Shown here piece by piece: positions 28,345 to 36,736 of a stretch of 64,000 bases of DNA. The notes under the pieces are model-generated. The model did no database searches and had not been told where the DNA came from. It saw only the letters and a list, made by a program, of their open reading frames with translations. This DNA is from Qipengyuania flava (GTDB lineage: Bacteria; Pseudomonadota; Alphaproteobacteria; Sphingomonadales; Sphingomonadaceae), in contig NZ_JAASQU010000001.1 of assembly GCF_011762005.1 (NCBI RefSeq), forward strand, positions 797,876 to 861,875, given 5' to 3'. The translations under genes and the position numbers were made by a program. Position 1 is the stretch's first letter. Every line of letters starts with the position of its first letter.

Positions 28345-28893
28345 TCAGGCCGCGGCGGTGTCGACCGGGACTGCAGTGCCATCGGCATGGAAGGCGAATG
28401 TGGTTTCCTCCCACGCACCGGACTCGAGCAAGGGACCGACCGCTTCGACCGCAGCCGCGATGCGGCTCTCGGCACGGACGCGCGCCTGCCGGCGCGTTGC
28501 AACCTTCTCGACCGCGACCTCTCGCAGCACTCCCCGTTCGTCGATGTCGAACTGACGGCTGCGATCCAGGGTAACGAGGACCAGCGGCTTCTCGTCGCCA
28601 ACGCAGGTCGGCTCGACCCGCACCAGGCCGATACCGTCCAGCATTCGAAAGACCAAGAAGTACCAGGCGGGAGAGGTGTCGCTCGGCGAGGTGTAAACCG
28701 CGAACACCGCATCTTGGCGATCTTCGGCGGCCTTGCAGGCTAAAGCCTCCATGACAGGCAGGGTCGCGGCGCTTACGCACCCGAAGGTGATCGCCGAGGT
28801 CCCGGTACCGGTTTTCGGCAAACCGAGTTCAAGGCGGAGGGCGAGCGCGTTCGCCCGGTGGGCTGGTAGCCCACCGACTAGGGTATCATTCAT
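28345..28893 (-). CDS. Island hypothetical protein
   Basis: 182 aa from the second of two adjacent ATGs (MNDTLVGGLP), with AAGGA upstream. No family recognised. A beta-rich middle (AVFAVYTSPSDTSPAWYFLVFRM; PLVLVTLDRSRQFDI) suggests a small alpha+beta domain, and the C-terminus (GPLLESGAWEETTFAFHADG) is also strand-like. It lies between the 194-aa protein and the DnaQ-like exonuclease. Confidence 0.55.
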   Translation of the reverse strand: MNDTLVGGLPAHRANALALRLELGLPKTGTGTSAITFGCVSAATLPVMEALACKAAEDRQDAVFAVYTSPSDTSPAWYFLVFRMLDGIGLVRVEPTCVGDEKPLVLVTLDRSRQFDIDERGVLREVAVEKVATRRQARVRAESRIAAAVEAVGPLLESGAWEETTFAFHADGTAVPVDTAAA

Positions 28894-28962
28894 CATTCTG
28901 TTCCTTGTTTTAGGTGACGGCCATGCTGGCCGGAGCTTTTCCCTCAACCGGGAAGCTCGTAA

Positions 28963-29877
28963 TCAGCGCCTCCAAGACACCACTTCGACCTTCCGTTCTA
29001 CCGGCTCCCAGGTCCAATCTGCTCGATACCGTTCGGCCCAATCGACGGGGACGATGGTGGGATCGCGGCCCACCAGTTCGCGGTACCACGCGACCTCGGC
29101 GTCATAGTCCGCTTCGCGCACAAGCTTGTGATTCACGCCGCGATCCGAAAAGCGATATCCGCGGCGATACACGTCTTTTCGCAGGCGATACGGCAGGTCG
29201 CTCGCCTCGAAGCGCCAGGTTGGCGATCGCGCACCGCCAAGCGCATGGGCCATCACCGTACGTCCGTCGCGGCATTCGTGCGCGAGCAAATGGATCAGGC
29301 TTGCGACGTCGTCGGCCGCGCGGTGAGCCACCGGATTGAACATACCGGCTTGCATCAGAAGATGCCCCTGCGCGCGACCGTCGAAGCCCAAGGCGTGCCA
29401 ATCGACATCCGCCATGGCGCAGATCCACGGCATCTCGCCGACCTCCGGGACGAGCATTTCGAGATGCCGCCGATCAAAGGCCACGTGAAAAGCGAGACAT
29501 GCATCAGCTGTCTTGAGATGCTTGGCGATCTTCTGCGGGACGAGCCTTTTTCCCGCGACCATGGCGTCGGTGATGCCAGTGATCCTTTCGATCTCCGGCT
29601 CAATGGGCCGTGATGGCTGCTGCAGCCCGCCACTCACCCCTTCGACCTCGATAATGCGTCCGTTCCGATCGACGACGATCATCGCAACAGCGATCTCGAG
29701 GATCTCGTTGTATAGGGGATCAAGACCGTCTGTTTCGAGGTCGAGCACCGCGATCCTCATGAACGGTGACCTCGCGTTGGCGGGTGACTGCCAATCCTCC
29801 AGCGGAGTGATCCGATGCAGCACACGGATCTGGTCGTCGGCGCCACCGAGGGCGGCCGAAGTGGTAGGTGTATTCAT
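28963..29877 (-). CDS. DnaQ-like 3'-5' exonuclease
   Basis: 304 aa. Exo I motif D46-L-E48 (VLDLETDGLDP), the exo II region (CLAFHVAFDRRHLEML, Asp about 137) and exo III H-x-A-x-D (VAHRAADDVASL) form a DEDDh active site as in the proofreading epsilon subunit of DNA polymerase III. The N-terminal 39 residues precede the fold; GAGGAAC before ATG 29877 supports this start over the internal ATG at residue 40. The C-terminal third (RFEASDLPYRLRKDVYRRGYRF) has no recognised domain. Role in the island unknown: DNA repair, regulation of element transfer or defence. Confidence 0.85.
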   Translation of the reverse strand: MNTPTTSAALGGADDQIRVLHRITPLEDWQSPANARSPFMRIAVLDLETDGLDPLYNEILEIAVAMIVVDRNGRIIEVEGVSGGLQQPSRPIEPEIERITGITDAMVAGKRLVPQKIAKHLKTADACLAFHVAFDRRHLEMLVPEVGEMPWICAMADVDWHALGFDGRAQGHLLMQAGMFNPVAHRAADDVASLIHLLAHECRDGRTVMAHALGGARSPTWRFEASDLPYRLRKDVYRRGYRFSDRGVNHKLVREADYDAEVAWYRELVGRDPTIVPVDWAERYRADWTWEPVERKVEVVSWRR

Positions 29878-30015
29878 TTGATGTTCCTCGTTTTGGGTGA
29901 ACGAGGACAGCCGAAGGCCTTTTTCCTTCTCTCCGCTGTCCCAGCGACAGCGTCATCATTCGAATTCTAACAGGCCGACGAGACCGCGCCGCTTACTGAA
30001 AATTCCACGAACGAA

Positions 30016-32064
30016 TTAACGCTCCAGCCCGAGATCAGTGGGGTATCCGGACGGGAAAGGCCTTTTCCGTTCGGTCCCTTTTTCACTGGGGTCAGGAGGG
30101 GTCGGCGGAGCGGGCGTTGGGGTAGGCGCCGCATCTGAAACTTCTACGTCGGTGCGGGTCCCCATCGGATCGCTGGCCGAGGTACGCTGATCAGACTCGC
30201 TATCAATGGTGGGCCACTCTCCCTTCTCGATGCTGTCCGCGAGCTGTTCCTTTTCACCCACCTCTTTCCGCCAGCGCCGCAAGAGCTCCTGTTCGTTCTT
30301 CGTCCGACCGTGAAGCTCGTCGAGGTACCTCTTACCCTGTTGAACGAGCCAAGCGCGTTCGTTCCTCACGAGATCGGCATCATCATCGTCGTTGTCCTTG
30401 TCCGCGGCGAGGAGCCTTTCGTTACGCTGGACGACCATTTCCGCACGAGACCTGCCTCGTTCTATTTCCTGCTCGAGGAGCAGAATATGCCTTCGGAGCT
30501 GTGTTGCCTCATCCAGCGCGGCCTTGAGCGCTTCGCGAAGGTCCGGCGTAGCGGTAGCCACCCGCTTGAGGCTCTCAGCAAGCTCGAGGTTCATGCGAGC
30601 CTGCAGCTCGTTTTGAATGCCTTCCCATTGCGTCTTTTCGTTGTCGCGACCGAGGGGAGTTACCTGGCCTATCGTTTCCGCGGCGCTCTGATTGGTCCCA
30701 AGATGTTGCTGAGGATCGGCCGCGATCCCCATATCCTTGTAGGTTTCCGGGCTGACACGCCTGGCTATGCCGACCATTTCCAGATGCCGGTTCGTCACCT
30801 GCGCGAGCCGAACGCGCAGTGTCTTCGGCCAATCTTGCGACCGTGACACCACGGCAACCTTGTTTTGACGCAAGGGATAGGAAAAACGCCCCGGTCGGCC
30901 TGGAGTTGGCACCGAAACGGTGAAGTCCCAGGCGCCGGGGGTTAGGCCCGTTACATCGAAGCCCCGCTTCCCAAGGCGCTCGATATCCTCCTGCGTGATC
31001 CTCCGACACGGCCGATCATAATAGACGAGGTGGCCGTGCCAATTCGTCGGATCGTTGTGTTCGTCTGGTCGGTGAATCACGGCAACGAAGGGTAAACGAC
31101 GCCTTTCGAACTCGCGCGTAAACTCTCTGAGGAGCTCGAAGTTCTGCTCTGGCGTGAGTTCGGCGGGAAGCGAGAACTCGCTGCGATACTGAGTGCGTCC
31201 GCCTCGGCCATCCGAGAATTTTGCCATCGCAGATTTGTCATTTGCCGCTGTGATGCCATCCCCCGGCCCTTTCCATCCCTCCTGGTCGCGAAGAAACGCC
31301 CGCGTTTTCTTGCCGTTTTCAATGACGAATTTGTCCGCATTGTCTGCAAGCGGTCCCACGATTTTCTGTCGCAGCTTGGCCGGACATTCAGGCACGTCAG
31401 CCACACGGAGCCAGAATTCCTGGTCATCACATACCCTGAACGACATTTTGTCTGGCGACGCGGTTCGCTCGTGTTTCTCGACCTCCGACCAGAATTCTGA
31501 CCGTTCGACATCATCGTCGTCGATGCTCGTGATTAGGGCTCGATTCCCGTCCGGCTGGATCGCGATAGCAGACGTTCGCCTAACATATTCGTCCTGCCCC
31601 GAAGTCGTTGCGGAGTGGGCCGGGCGACATCCCTCCACATCATATGGCTGGGCATTCTGCTCTGGAGAACAGACCTGCCTGGCGTCAAACTCTGCCACCC
31701 CGCCATCGCGCTCAATGTAGTTTGAATGCGCTCGCGCGGCGCCGGGTTTGACGCGAAGTCCATCATGGCAGATCGCATAGGTCACCTTGGCGATGCCACG
31801 ATGCGCGAAATGGAGAGAGGTTACACCTGCAGCTGTCGCGAACCTGTAGATGCGCGTGGCCGGTATGTCGAAGCGAGGCACCTCTTTCCTAGGACCCTCT
31901 TTAACAAGCAGTGGGGAGCCGCGCCGAACCGGTTTCATCGATAACCCGGATTGCTGGTTGATGTCCTCAAGGATGCCTTCGCGGATCAACTTAATACGGA
32001 TCCGCGCCGCTTCGAATTCCGCAGCAACTTCCAGCTGTCGGTTGGTGGGTGTCTTGGTGTTCAT
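30016..32064 (-). CDS. MobA/MobL-family relaxase
   Basis: 682 aa from ATG 32064 (MNTKTPTNR); a start at 32085 is possible. The HHH-type metal site of MOBQ relaxases appears in HRPDEHNDPTNWHGHLVYYD (about 351-370), preceded by FEFERRRLPFVAVI. The N-terminus holds the nick-religating Tyr candidates (HSNYIERDGG). The long C-terminal part is a coiled coil (ELAESLKRVATATPDLREAL; RRHILLLEQEIERGRSRAE) ending in a Pro/Thr-rich tail. It would nick the element's oriT. TraK- and TraL-like genes are upstream. Confidence 0.8.
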   Translation of the reverse strand: MNTKTPTNRQLEVAAEFEAARIRIKLIREGILEDINQQSGLSMKPVRRGSPLLVKEGPRKEVPRFDIPATRIYRFATAAGVTSLHFAHRGIAKVTYAICHDGLRVKPGAARAHSNYIERDGGVAEFDARQVCSPEQNAQPYDVEGCRPAHSATTSGQDEYVRRTSAIAIQPDGNRALITSIDDDDVERSEFWSEVEKHERTASPDKMSFRVCDDQEFWLRVADVPECPAKLRQKIVGPLADNADKFVIENGKKTRAFLRDQEGWKGPGDGITAANDKSAMAKFSDGRGGRTQYRSEFSLPAELTPEQNFELLREFTREFERRRLPFVAVIHRPDEHNDPTNWHGHLVYYDRPCRRITQEDIERLGKRGFDVTGLTPGAWDFTVSVPTPGRPGRFSYPLRQNKVAVVSRSQDWPKTLRVRLAQVTNRHLEMVGIARRVSPETYKDMGIAADPQQHLGTNQSAAETIGQVTPLGRDNEKTQWEGIQNELQARMNLELAESLKRVATATPDLREALKAALDEATQLRRHILLLEQEIERGRSRAEMVVQRNERLLAADKDNDDDDADLVRNERAWLVQQGKRYLDELHGRTKNEQELLRRWRKEVGEKEQLADSIEKGEWPTIDSESDQRTSASDPMGTRTDVEVSDAAPTPTPAPPTPPDPSEKGTERKRPFPSGYPTDLGLER

Positions 32065-32262
32065 GCATTGTCTTGGGACAAGCAAGCCTGGTTACACAAA
32101 TTTCAATTTTTCCGATTTCTTGCGAAATTCATGTGGATCGACGTACTCTATTTTTGGTCACGGGGGAGGTCGGCATTCTGCTCCGGCTCGGGGTTAAGTT
32201 TGCAGCACACGTGCTCACGCCACGCGGCGTCTGTTTCACACATCAGGATCCCACTGACGCAA

Positions 32263-32288
32263 GCTAACTTGGCGCACGCCAGGTTAGC
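32263..32288. other. Inverted repeat, candidate origin of transfer
   Basis: 11-bp arms with one mismatch around a GCAC centre, followed by AATACCGC on the relaxase-coding (minus) strand. Position just upstream of a MobQ-type relaxase and the adjacent GGCGCAAT string suggest oriT; only a nick-site assay would tell. Confidence 0.35.
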
Positions 32289-32350
32289 GGTATTGCGCCT
32301 AAAACCAATGATATAGCAGTAATTTACCATTACTCATGTAAATCCTTCAT

Positions 32351-32377
32351 CAATGTCATCGCAATGTCATGACATTG
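32351..32377. repeat. CAATGTCAT repeats and 16-bp perfect palindrome
   Basis: CAATGTCAT at 32351-32359 and 32362-32370, the latter forming the perfect palindrome CAATGTCATGACATTG (32362-32377). Candidate operator or centromere-like site near the TraL/ParA-like gene. Confidence 0.6.
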
Positions 32378-32454
32378 ATCATGAGCTGCCAAGGGGAAGG
32401 CCCGACCGCGGAGCTGCCAGCGGTCGGACTTTGGTTTCGGCAAATAGCTCTCGC

Positions 32455-33321
32455 TCAGAACCGCTCGGTGATTTCATCCGCTACCGTCCTGAGACCATCA
32501 GGGCTCCATCCGTGTTGGTCGAGCAGTTCTATCACACGGGTTTTGCGGTGGTTCCTGAAAAGAGATTCATCCGTTGCCGCCGCAGCAGTCTTCACGGCAA
32601 ACCGGCCGATACCCCGCGGACGAGGATGGAGCTCCAACTTCGCCGCAGGAACGACGAACAGGCCGTGTTTCTGGGTCTGCTTGGCGAAATCTCGCAGCCA
32701 TTCCGCGATTATGCGTCCAGCCTCGGTTCGATCCGGTGTCGGCCGTTGAACGGCGTCAAGGAAGGTTAGCCCGCCTTCGTTGACATACGACATGTAACCA
32801 GGCGGGAGATGCTTGAGGTCAACCACGGGATCGCTGGTCGCGATGGCCTCGAACTGGCCGGAGCCATCGATATCGTTGCGCACCAAGATTCGCTGCATGG
32901 GCGGAAGCTTTTCGGCGAGATGAAGAACAGCCTCAGTAGCGCCTGGCTTGTTCGGCGTGACGGGCAAGAAGGCCACGTTCCGGTAGCCCGCCGCTTCGAA
33001 GCGCTTAGCCAGTTCCGGCGTCAGGGCCGCAATCTCTCGCGCCGATGCGAGCGCGTTGGCGCCCAGGTCGAGGATGACGTGTTGTCCCGCGCAAGCTGTT
33101 ACGATCTCCGGAGCGACGAGAGTATCGACACCCCAACCGATTTTCTTTGCCGAAGCGTCGATCACCTTTGCTGCGGCGTTGCCGGCGTCTGAATCAAGCA
33201 GCTGGACCGGTTGCCCCACGAGCCCGAAGAGCGTCTTCAGCACCCTCGCAAGGGTGGTCTTGCCCTGACCGCCGGCGTTGGTGACGATAAGGATGAAAAT
33301 GAGCTGTTGCATACCAGTCAT
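32455..33321 (-). CDS. ParA/TraL-like P-loop ATPase of the mobilisation module
   Basis: 288 aa. The N-terminus FILIVTNAGGQGKTTLARVLKTLF carries a deviant Walker A (TNAGGQGKTT rather than KGGxGKT). A Walker-A-prime-like QLLDSDAGNAAA and the sensor-like HVILDLGANAL follow. It resembles the TraL/ParA-type ATPases encoded beside TraK in IncP-like mobilisation regions. GGGGGTGA precedes the ATG at 33321 (an ATG at 33312 is also in frame). The gene starts 3 bp after the TraK-like stop, so they are one operon. DNA transfer accessory role is inferred. Confidence 0.7.
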   Translation of the reverse strand: MTGMQQLIFILIVTNAGGQGKTTLARVLKTLFGLVGQPVQLLDSDAGNAAAKVIDASAKKIGWGVDTLVAPEIVTACAGQHVILDLGANALASAREIAALTPELAKRFEAAGYRNVAFLPVTPNKPGATEAVLHLAEKLPPMQRILVRNDIDGSGQFEAIATSDPVVDLKHLPPGYMSYVNEGGLTFLDAVQRPTPDRTEAGRIIAEWLRDFAKQTQKHGLFVVPAAKLELHPRPRGIGRFAVKTAAAATDESLFRNHRKTRVIELLDQHGWSPDGLRTVADEITERF

Positions 33322-33324
33322 GGC

Positions 33325-33654
33325 TCACCCCCAATCGCTCAGATGGCGCTGATCTGAGAATCGATCGCGCGATGGCTTGGCTGGCGGAGTATCGGCCTGA
33401 TCTTGAGTCCTTTGCTCAAGGAGCTTCGCTCCCGACGTCGTCGGCGGGTTCTCATCGAAATAACGGACCGCATTGCGAAAGCTGCTGTAGCCAGCGCCCA
33501 CATTCTTTCCGTCGGCCTTCAGCTCACGGAAGATGGCGTTGAGTGACGCGCCAGCGTCACGGGCCTCGACGATGTCCGGCCACACCTTCTCGACCTCGTT
33601 GCGGATGGGGGTCCGGGACGCGGCCCTTGCCAACGCGCGTTTTGATAAACTCAT
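33325..33654 (-). CDS. TraK-like small DNA-binding protein
   Basis: 109 aa starting MSLSKRALARAASRTPIRNE, basic at the N-terminus with VWPDIVEARDAGASLNAIFRELKADGK as a helix-turn-helix-like stretch. The SFRNAVRYFDEN segment resembles the DNA-binding region of TraK, which binds oriT in IncP plasmids. AGGAAAGGAAAACGAG precedes ATG 33654. Its stop is 3 bp before the TraL-like ATPase. The assignment rests on gene order plus short sequence features. Confidence 0.55.
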   Translation of the reverse strand: MSLSKRALARAASRTPIRNEVEKVWPDIVEARDAGASLNAIFRELKADGKNVGAGYSSFRNAVRYFDENPPTTSGAKLLEQRTQDQADTPPAKPSRDRFSDQRHLSDWG

Positions 33655-33801
33655 CTCGTTTTCCTTTCCTCGCGCCAGTGAAGGGGCGCGACCATCGGGA
33701 CTGCAGTGTCCACGCAATGGTTTTGGAAAGTTCGACTGCAGTTTCACAAAAACAAAAATCACCACCTGTTTTGTAATTTCATGAAAGGATTGGAAAAGCA
33801 C
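33655..33801. promoter_or_regulatory. Divergent promoter region of mobilisation genes
   Basis: 147 bp between two divergent genes. It contains an inverted repeat CGCGCC/GGCGCG (33671-33690) and a direct repeat GACTGCAGT at 33699-33707 and 33734-33742. A binding site for the TraK-like protein or an oriT is plausible here as an alternative to the 32,263 region. Confidence 0.4.
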
Positions 33802-34332
33802 ATGAGCCCCTACATCGATCCGCGTGGGCGGAAGAACAATTACGAACGAGGACCCGCCATTGCCGCTGCCCGAGAAAGGTATCGGAAAGGCTTCCCCGAT
33901 TGGACGAAATTGATCGACGAGGTAGCCGCCGCAGAAATTTCGGCGGATAAGGCCATGCACGACTTCGCCGATGCGCTGGAAAAGATGGAAGTTCGGAAAG
34001 ACGATGGGAGTTTGCCTTCAACCCGGCAGGGTTCGCTGGCCGAAAGGCGGCTCGCAGCGGCCGATGACTACTCCTGCCTGCGCGCACTCCACCGCTCGCT
34101 CGAGGAAGCTCGAAATGAGGTCGACCAGGCGTTGCGTGAACTCGACACGCACATGGAGGAAGTACGGCATAAGCTCTTCGAGTTGACGTTGGAGCAAGAG
34201 CCGGTGCCGGATTACGTCCGGCGGTTCGTCGAGAAATGCCAAGAGGAAGGCATGACTGCTATTCAGGGCCGGGCGATCAATCGGGAGCACATCAGAAAGC
34301 TACTGAACGAGATTGGCAAAAAAGGCCTCTAA
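33802..34332 (+). CDS. Island hypothetical protein with coiled coil
   Basis: 176 aa from ATG 33802 (MSPYIDPRGRKN), preceded by GGAAAAG; ATG 33781 is possible. The middle (about 75-135) is a heptad-rich coiled coil (RALHRSLEEARNEVDQALRE). The end (MTAIQGRAINREHIRKLLNEIG) is basic. It runs toward attR, divergent from the TraK-like gene. No family recognised; a mobilisation or recombination accessory factor (excisionase-like) is possible but untested. Confidence 0.55.
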   Translation: MSPYIDPRGRKNNYERGPAIAAARERYRKGFPDWTKLIDEVAAAEISADKAMHDFADALEKMEVRKDDGSLPSTRQGSLAERRLAAADDYSCLRALHRSLEEARNEVDQALRELDTHMEEVRHKLFELTLEQEPVPDYVRRFVEKCQEEGMTAIQGRAINREHIRKLLNEIGKKGL

Positions 34333-34612
34333 CCAGCTGCCACGGCTATGGCGACGGAGCCGCTCGGGAAAATGCTCACCCCGATGACAGTCCCCGACGG
34401 CTACCCATCCCCCCGAGATATGACTCGGTTTGGGACAATTTGGGCGCCTGTGGTTGCCCTCCCCGACTGTCCCAAGTAGGTGCCCCATATCGCCCGTTGG
34501 GTGACGACTGTCCGACGCATTTCTGCGGTTTTCGAGGCGTGAATTTTTTGGCTGAGGTCCCTGCCACCCCAGCCGATTCCCTATCTTCGGCATCGGAATG
34601 GAAACGCGGCCT
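34333..34612. other. Right end of the island and junction
   Basis: 280 bp without a gene. Holds the CTGTCCCAAG copy at 34467-34476 and the inverted TTGGGACA at 34430-34437, then the 17-bp attR repeat. Flanking chromosomal sequence resumes at 34575. No other structure seen. Confidence 0.6.
34558..34574 (+). other. attR (duplicate of tRNA-Gln 3' end)
   Basis: TCCCTGCCACCCCAGCC, identical to the tRNA-Gln 3' end at 19824-19840. The rest of the tRNA is absent here, so this is the far attachment site. Confidence 0.88.
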
Positions 34613-34894
34613 TCAGAGCAGCGCGATCCCCGAGGTGCAGAGGAAGACTATCAGCAACAGCACCGAGATACCGCAAGTGCCATAGGCAAGCGCCTCGGCA
34701 TAACGCGGCCAGCCGTCGAAGGGCCATTTTCGAAACAGGATGCTGCTGCCGGACATCAACACTGCGGTCAGGACCACGCATGCCTGTCGGATGCCGACAT
34801 TCGCCCCCGCATGCACGAAGAACTCAAGATAGGTCAGCCATACCAGTGGCGGGCTGAGTATCAGCATCATTTGCGCAATGTTTCTTTGCAGCAT
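34613..34894 (-). CDS. Small membrane protein, unknown
   Basis: 93 aa from ATG 34894 (MLQRNIAQMM); a longer form from 34945 has no added support. Three predicted membrane segments: LILSPPLVWLTYLEFFVHA, RQACVVLTAVLMSGSSIL and ALAYGTCGISVLLLIVFL. No recognised family. It lies alone just outside the island's right end. Confidence 0.45.
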   Translation of the reverse strand: MLQRNIAQMMLILSPPLVWLTYLEFFVHAGANVGIRQACVVLTAVLMSGSSILFRKWPFDGWPRYAEALAYGTCGISVLLLIVFLCTSGIALL

Positions 34895-35216
34895 TGAAAC
34901 GGCTCGACCTGACTTGCGAAGACGTGAAAGCGAGGCATTGCACAAGTGGATGCAGACCTCCCCCCTCGGGCTATTTTTCGTCCATCTGAATAAACTGGAG
35001 GCCGTGCCATTTCAGCCCGCCATCCGACTGAGGACTTGGCGCGATCAAGTAAAGCGCCCTGATTACCAAACCAGAAAGAGAGAAACGCTTTCTTCTACGG
35101 GATGCCAACTTCAATTGCGCTCAAAGATGCTGGAAGTGCCAGCGTTCGGTTGGATCGAAAATCCGGTTGCAGCATGCAACTCGCTTGCTAGGCTCGATGT
35201 CCAAGGGAGAGTATGA

Positions 35217-36722
35217 ATGTCGCAAGCGGATCCGGAACTGACGCCCGTCATTGCAGGTGTCGGTCAAATAAACGACCGACCCGATCATCCGGGCGATGGA
35301 CTGGATCCGGTGGGTCTTATGACGGAGGCGTTGCGACGTGCCGAGTCCGACGCAGGTGGCGATCTCCTGTCAAATTGCGATTCACTCGCCGTGGTCGCGC
35401 AATTGGCATGGCCCCAGCTCAATCCGGTGGATGGGAAGGTCGCCGAAACGCTCGGTATCGAGCCCGCGCATCGCATGCAGACCGCAATGCCCAATGGGGA
35501 CAGTCCGATTCTGCTGCTGCACGAGGCGGCCAATCGCATCGGTCGCGGAGAAGCCAGGATTTGTGCGGTGACCGGGGGCGAAGCCCTGCGCACCGCGGGC
35601 CAGCTTGCGGCGATGAAGAAGCGCGAGGATGGCGACAAACCCAACGCGCTGCGCGATGCAAGCCACCGCGTTCGCAAGGGCTATGCCCAGAGCTACGGGC
35701 TCGTCGTGCCGACGGATGTCTATCCGCTCTACGAGAATGCAGGGCGGGCCGCCTACGGCCAGACGCTCGAGGAGGGACAAGCCGAAAGCGGCACAATCTG
35801 GGCCGCAATGAGCCAAGTCGCCGCGGCCAGCACGGGCGCGTGGCTCCGCAAGCCAGTCGGTGCCGATGACATCATTACGCCCGACGATAGCAATCGCGCG
35901 ATCGCCTTCCCCTACACCAAGCTCCAGGTCGCCAATTCTTCGGTCAATCAGGGCGCAGGCTTCATTGTTACTTCGCTTGCCGAAGCGCGGCGCAGGGGCA
36001 TCGCGGAGGACCGGCTGGTATTTCTGGGCTATGGTGCGGCAGCGCACGAAAGCGACAATTTCCTCGCGCGTGATCGCTATGACGCCTCGCCCAGCCTCGC
36101 CACATCGATCGAGCGAACGATGGAACTCAACGGTGCGAACAGCGAAGATCTCGCGCATGTCGAACTGTACAGTTGCTTCCCGTGCGTTCCCAAGATGGCG
36201 CGACGCGTGCTCGACTGGCCGCTCGACAAGCCGACCACCGTGTTCGGCGGGCTTACCTTCGGCGGAGGACCGATCGGAAACTACATGAGCCATGCGGTGG
36301 TCGCGATGGTCGAGAAACTGCGCGGTACATCGGACAAGGGCCTGTTGTTCGCCAATGGCGGATATGCCACCCATAATCACACGATCCTGCTGGCGGGTGC
36401 GCCTACCGGGGCAACCTTCCCACAGGAGTTCGACTATCAGGCCGAAGCCGATTCTCGCCGCGGCACCGTGCCCGAACTCGACAAGGATTACGCCGGCCCT
36501 GCCGAGATCGAAACCTATACGGTCCATTATGGACGTGACGGCTCTGCGCGATCGGGCGTCGTCGTTGCGCAAACGCCCGCGGGCGCGCGGACCCTGGCCG
36601 CAATCCCTGCGAGCGACGAAGCCGCAATTGCCTTCCTGACCGATGGGAAATGCGAGGCCGTGGGCACCGCGGGGAGGATCGAACGCGACGCGGAAGGCTT
36701 GGCGCGTTGGCGTTTGGGCTGA
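35217..36722 (+). CDS. Thiolase-superfamily (acetyl-CoA acetyltransferase-like) protein
   Basis: 501 aa, like the SCP2-type thiolase group found beside acyl-CoA genes in sphingomonads. Conserved features include the nucleophile-region GGEALRTAG, HVELYSCFPCVPKMARRVLDW near the C-terminal catalytic Cys, and GLTFGGGPIGNYMSHAVV, a GGHP/GGGP-type loop. The role is probably beta-keto-thiolysis of an acyl-CoA or an acyltransferase reaction; the substrate is unknown. ATG at 35217 is preceded by AAGGGAGAG. Convergent with moeA. Confidence 0.85.
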   Translation: MSQADPELTPVIAGVGQINDRPDHPGDGLDPVGLMTEALRRAESDAGGDLLSNCDSLAVVAQLAWPQLNPVDGKVAETLGIEPAHRMQTAMPNGDSPILLLHEAANRIGRGEARICAVTGGEALRTAGQLAAMKKREDGDKPNALRDASHRVRKGYAQSYGLVVPTDVYPLYENAGRAAYGQTLEEGQAESGTIWAAMSQVAAASTGAWLRKPVGADDIITPDDSNRAIAFPYTKLQVANSSVNQGAGFIVTSLAEARRRGIAEDRLVFLGYGAAAHESDNFLARDRYDASPSLATSIERTMELNGANSEDLAHVELYSCFPCVPKMARRVLDWPLDKPTTVFGGLTFGGGPIGNYMSHAVVAMVEKLRGTSDKGLLFANGGYATHNHTILLAGAPTGATFPQEFDYQAEADSRRGTVPELDKDYAGPAEIETYTVHYGRDGSARSGVVVAQTPAGARTLAAIPASDEAAIAFLTDGKCEAVGTAGRIERDAEGLARWRLG

Positions 36723-36736
36723 ACCGAGTACGCAGC

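Larger units (their letters stand above)
32065..32454. other. Island non-coding region with palindromes, candidate oriT/regulatory zone
   Basis: 390 bp upstream of the relaxase, A/T-rich at 32,060-32,180. An inverted repeat at 32263-32288 (GCTAACTTGGC, GCAC, GCCAGGTTAGC; one mismatch) and repeats at 32351-32377 (see separate entries) are present. A stem CCGACCGC/GCGGTCGG (32402-32427) may end the TraL-like gene transcript. No gene supported. Confidence 0.55.
19824..34574. mobile_element. Integrative mobilizable element in tRNA-Gln
   Basis: A 14.75-kb island bounded by a perfect 17-bp direct repeat of the tRNA-Gln 3' end (19824-19840 and 34558-34574). It begins with a tyrosine integrase and contains a MobA/MobL relaxase and TraK/TraL-like genes but no mating-pair-formation genes, so it would need a helper conjugation system. 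Cargo: DUF262/HEPN pair, C5-methyltransferase/HNH endonuclease, sigma-like protein and two exonucleases. Parts of it (about 22,000-25,900) look visibly richer in A/T codons than the flanks. Boundaries are well supported; mobility is inferred. Confidence 0.9.

Noticed and set aside
34878..35216. Plus-strand reading frame of about 112 aa before the thiolase
   Set aside because: No start context, low-complexity translation, overlaps the membrane-protein gene; region treated as non-coding.
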